Positions 61,335-61,758 of a stretch of 61,758 nt of DNA are shown here, in pieces. Where the stretch lies: contig NZ_BDAM01000004.1 in assembly GCF_001895045.1 (NCBI RefSeq), forward strand, positions 1 to 61,758. Direction: 5' to 3'. The first letter of the stretch is position 1. Each line of letters opens with the position of its first letter. A model generated the notes under the pieces. The model did not search any database. It was not told where the DNA came from and saw only the letters and a list, made by a program, of their open reading frames with translations. The position numbers were made by a program, and so were the translations under genes. This stretch comes from Rhodococcus coprophilus NBRC 100603. GTDB taxonomy: Bacteria > Actinomycetota > Actinomycetes > Mycobacteriales > Mycobacteriaceae.

Positions 61335-61546
61335 AGCACTGGTGCGGCGAGGTCGTCGTGTGATCTACTGATCTCGGTCGTTGGATATTGTGTTTGTGGT
61401 TAGCCCCTCGCACATTTCTGGTTGCGAGCGGATGCGATAGCCCCCACGGAATCGTTTCAATCGTTTTAGTGACAGACCCGGGAGGCACACAGTCTCCCGA
61501 CGAGACAGGACAGTCTTTGCGCGTCCTGCCTGCTTAAGGAAACAGA
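61335..61546 (+). promoter_or_regulatory. Long leader of the cold-shock gene
   Basis: About 210 bp of non-coding DNA. It includes AATCGTTT direct repeats (near 61450), a CAGGAC/GTCCTG hairpin (near 61507-61535) and AAGGAA before the ATG. Long structured 5' leaders are usual for cold-shock messages. Confidence 0.5.
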
Positions 61547-61753
61547 ATGACTGAAGGTACCGTGAAGTGGTTCAACGGCGAAAAGGGCTTCGGCTTCATT
61601 GCTCCGGCCGATGGATCCGCTGACGTCTTCGTGCACTTCTCCGAGATCCAGGGTGGCGGCTTCCGCACCCTCGAGGAGAACCAGCGCGTGAGCTTCGAGA
61701 TCGGCCAGGGCCAGAAGGGCCCGCAGGCCACCGGCGTCACCGTTATCGGCTGA
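61547..61753 (+). CDS. cspA: Cold-shock protein (CspA family)
   Basis: A 68-residue single cold-shock domain: [17 protein letters not shown] (RNP1 KGFGFI), DVFVHFSEI (RNP2 VFVHF) and [14 protein letters not shown]. It is a five-stranded OB-fold binding single-stranded RNA and DNA, acting as an RNA chaperone. It is complete in the window, ending 5 bases before its edge. Confidence 0.95.
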   Translation: MTEGTVKWFNGEKGFGFIAPADGSADVFVHFSEIQGGGFRTLEENQRVSFEIGQGQKGPQATGVTVIG

Positions 61754-61758
61754 CACCA

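Overview
The window is chromosomal DNA from a high-GC mycolic-acid-containing actinobacterium, most probably Rhodococcus. The markers are two MspA-type porins, RpfB, MprAB-PepD, protein O-mannosyltransferase, a Glp/GlpR pair, strong G/C third-position bias, GTG starts and many apparently leaderless genes. Gene order follows, from memory, the Mycobacterium tuberculosis stretch Rv0946c to Rv1010 (pgi, chorismate mutase, uvrD1/pcrA, M23 peptidase, sucCD, Rv0954, perM, purNH, MoxR/VWA; then mprAB-pepD-moaB2-mscL; ruc, 5-FTHF ligase, galU, moeA1/glp, rimJ, Rv0996/glpR; then arcA, pmt, rsmI, pabB, metG, tatD, rpfB, ksgA). Species-specific genes are inserted between these blocks. I see no IS element, phage, CRISPR array or plasmid function.

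Layout. 1-19.2 kb: central metabolism and envelope genes (pgi 5' end, aldehyde dehydrogenase, chorismate mutase, PcrA/UvrD1, secreted M23 endopeptidase, succinyl-CoA synthetase, a YigZ protein, two division-associated membrane proteins, purN-purH, a small gene, an alpha/beta hydrolase, a MoxR-type ATPase with its VWA partner). 19.2-27.2 kb: MFS and AEC transporters, a lipoprotein, a cysteine-free ribosomal protein S18, then the MprAB envelope-stress system with PepD, MoaB2 and a small protein with an apparent ATT start. 27.2-31.8 kb: tandem porins, MscL, a SAF-domain protein, a Ruc-like zinc-ribbon chaperone under a CIRCE operator, and 5-FTHF cyclo-ligase. 31.8-36 kb: galU-glp-rimJ and glpR, then tRNA-Ala(CGC). 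36-46 kb: SDR, nitrobindin-like protein, arginine deiminase, ArsC-like protein, a second MscL, a GntR regulator, a BCCT transporter, a YbjN-like protein, Pmt, RsmI and a deleted alanine-symporter remnant. 46-54.8 kb: a HTH-nSTAND-WD40 gene split by one base in a poly-G tract, PabB, an ECF41 sigma factor with its oxidoreductase, and a DUF2786 protein. 54.8-61.8 kb: MetG, TatD, an iron-type alcohol dehydrogenase/maleylacetate reductase, DoxX, RpfB, KsgA and a cold-shock protein.

How it fits together. Many genes concern the cell envelope: peptidoglycan cleavage (M23, RpfB), envelope-stress sensing (MprAB/PepD), osmotic protection (two MscL, BCCT), outer-membrane porins, division scaffolding (Glp/GlpR, PerM) and protein O-mannosylation. 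The most interesting new observation is a shared promoter architecture in front of the M23 endopeptidase and rpfB (AGGTTGCC-N8/9-ATCGKTTCGTTACCGT, about 35-45 bp before each start, with a CRP/GlxR-like site further upstream), which suggests co-regulation of two cell-wall hydrolases. Others are a porin paralogue with a 47-residue insertion exactly where MspA has its constriction loop, the frameshifted nSTAND protein, an operator array before doxX, and non-canonical starts (ATT, CTG).
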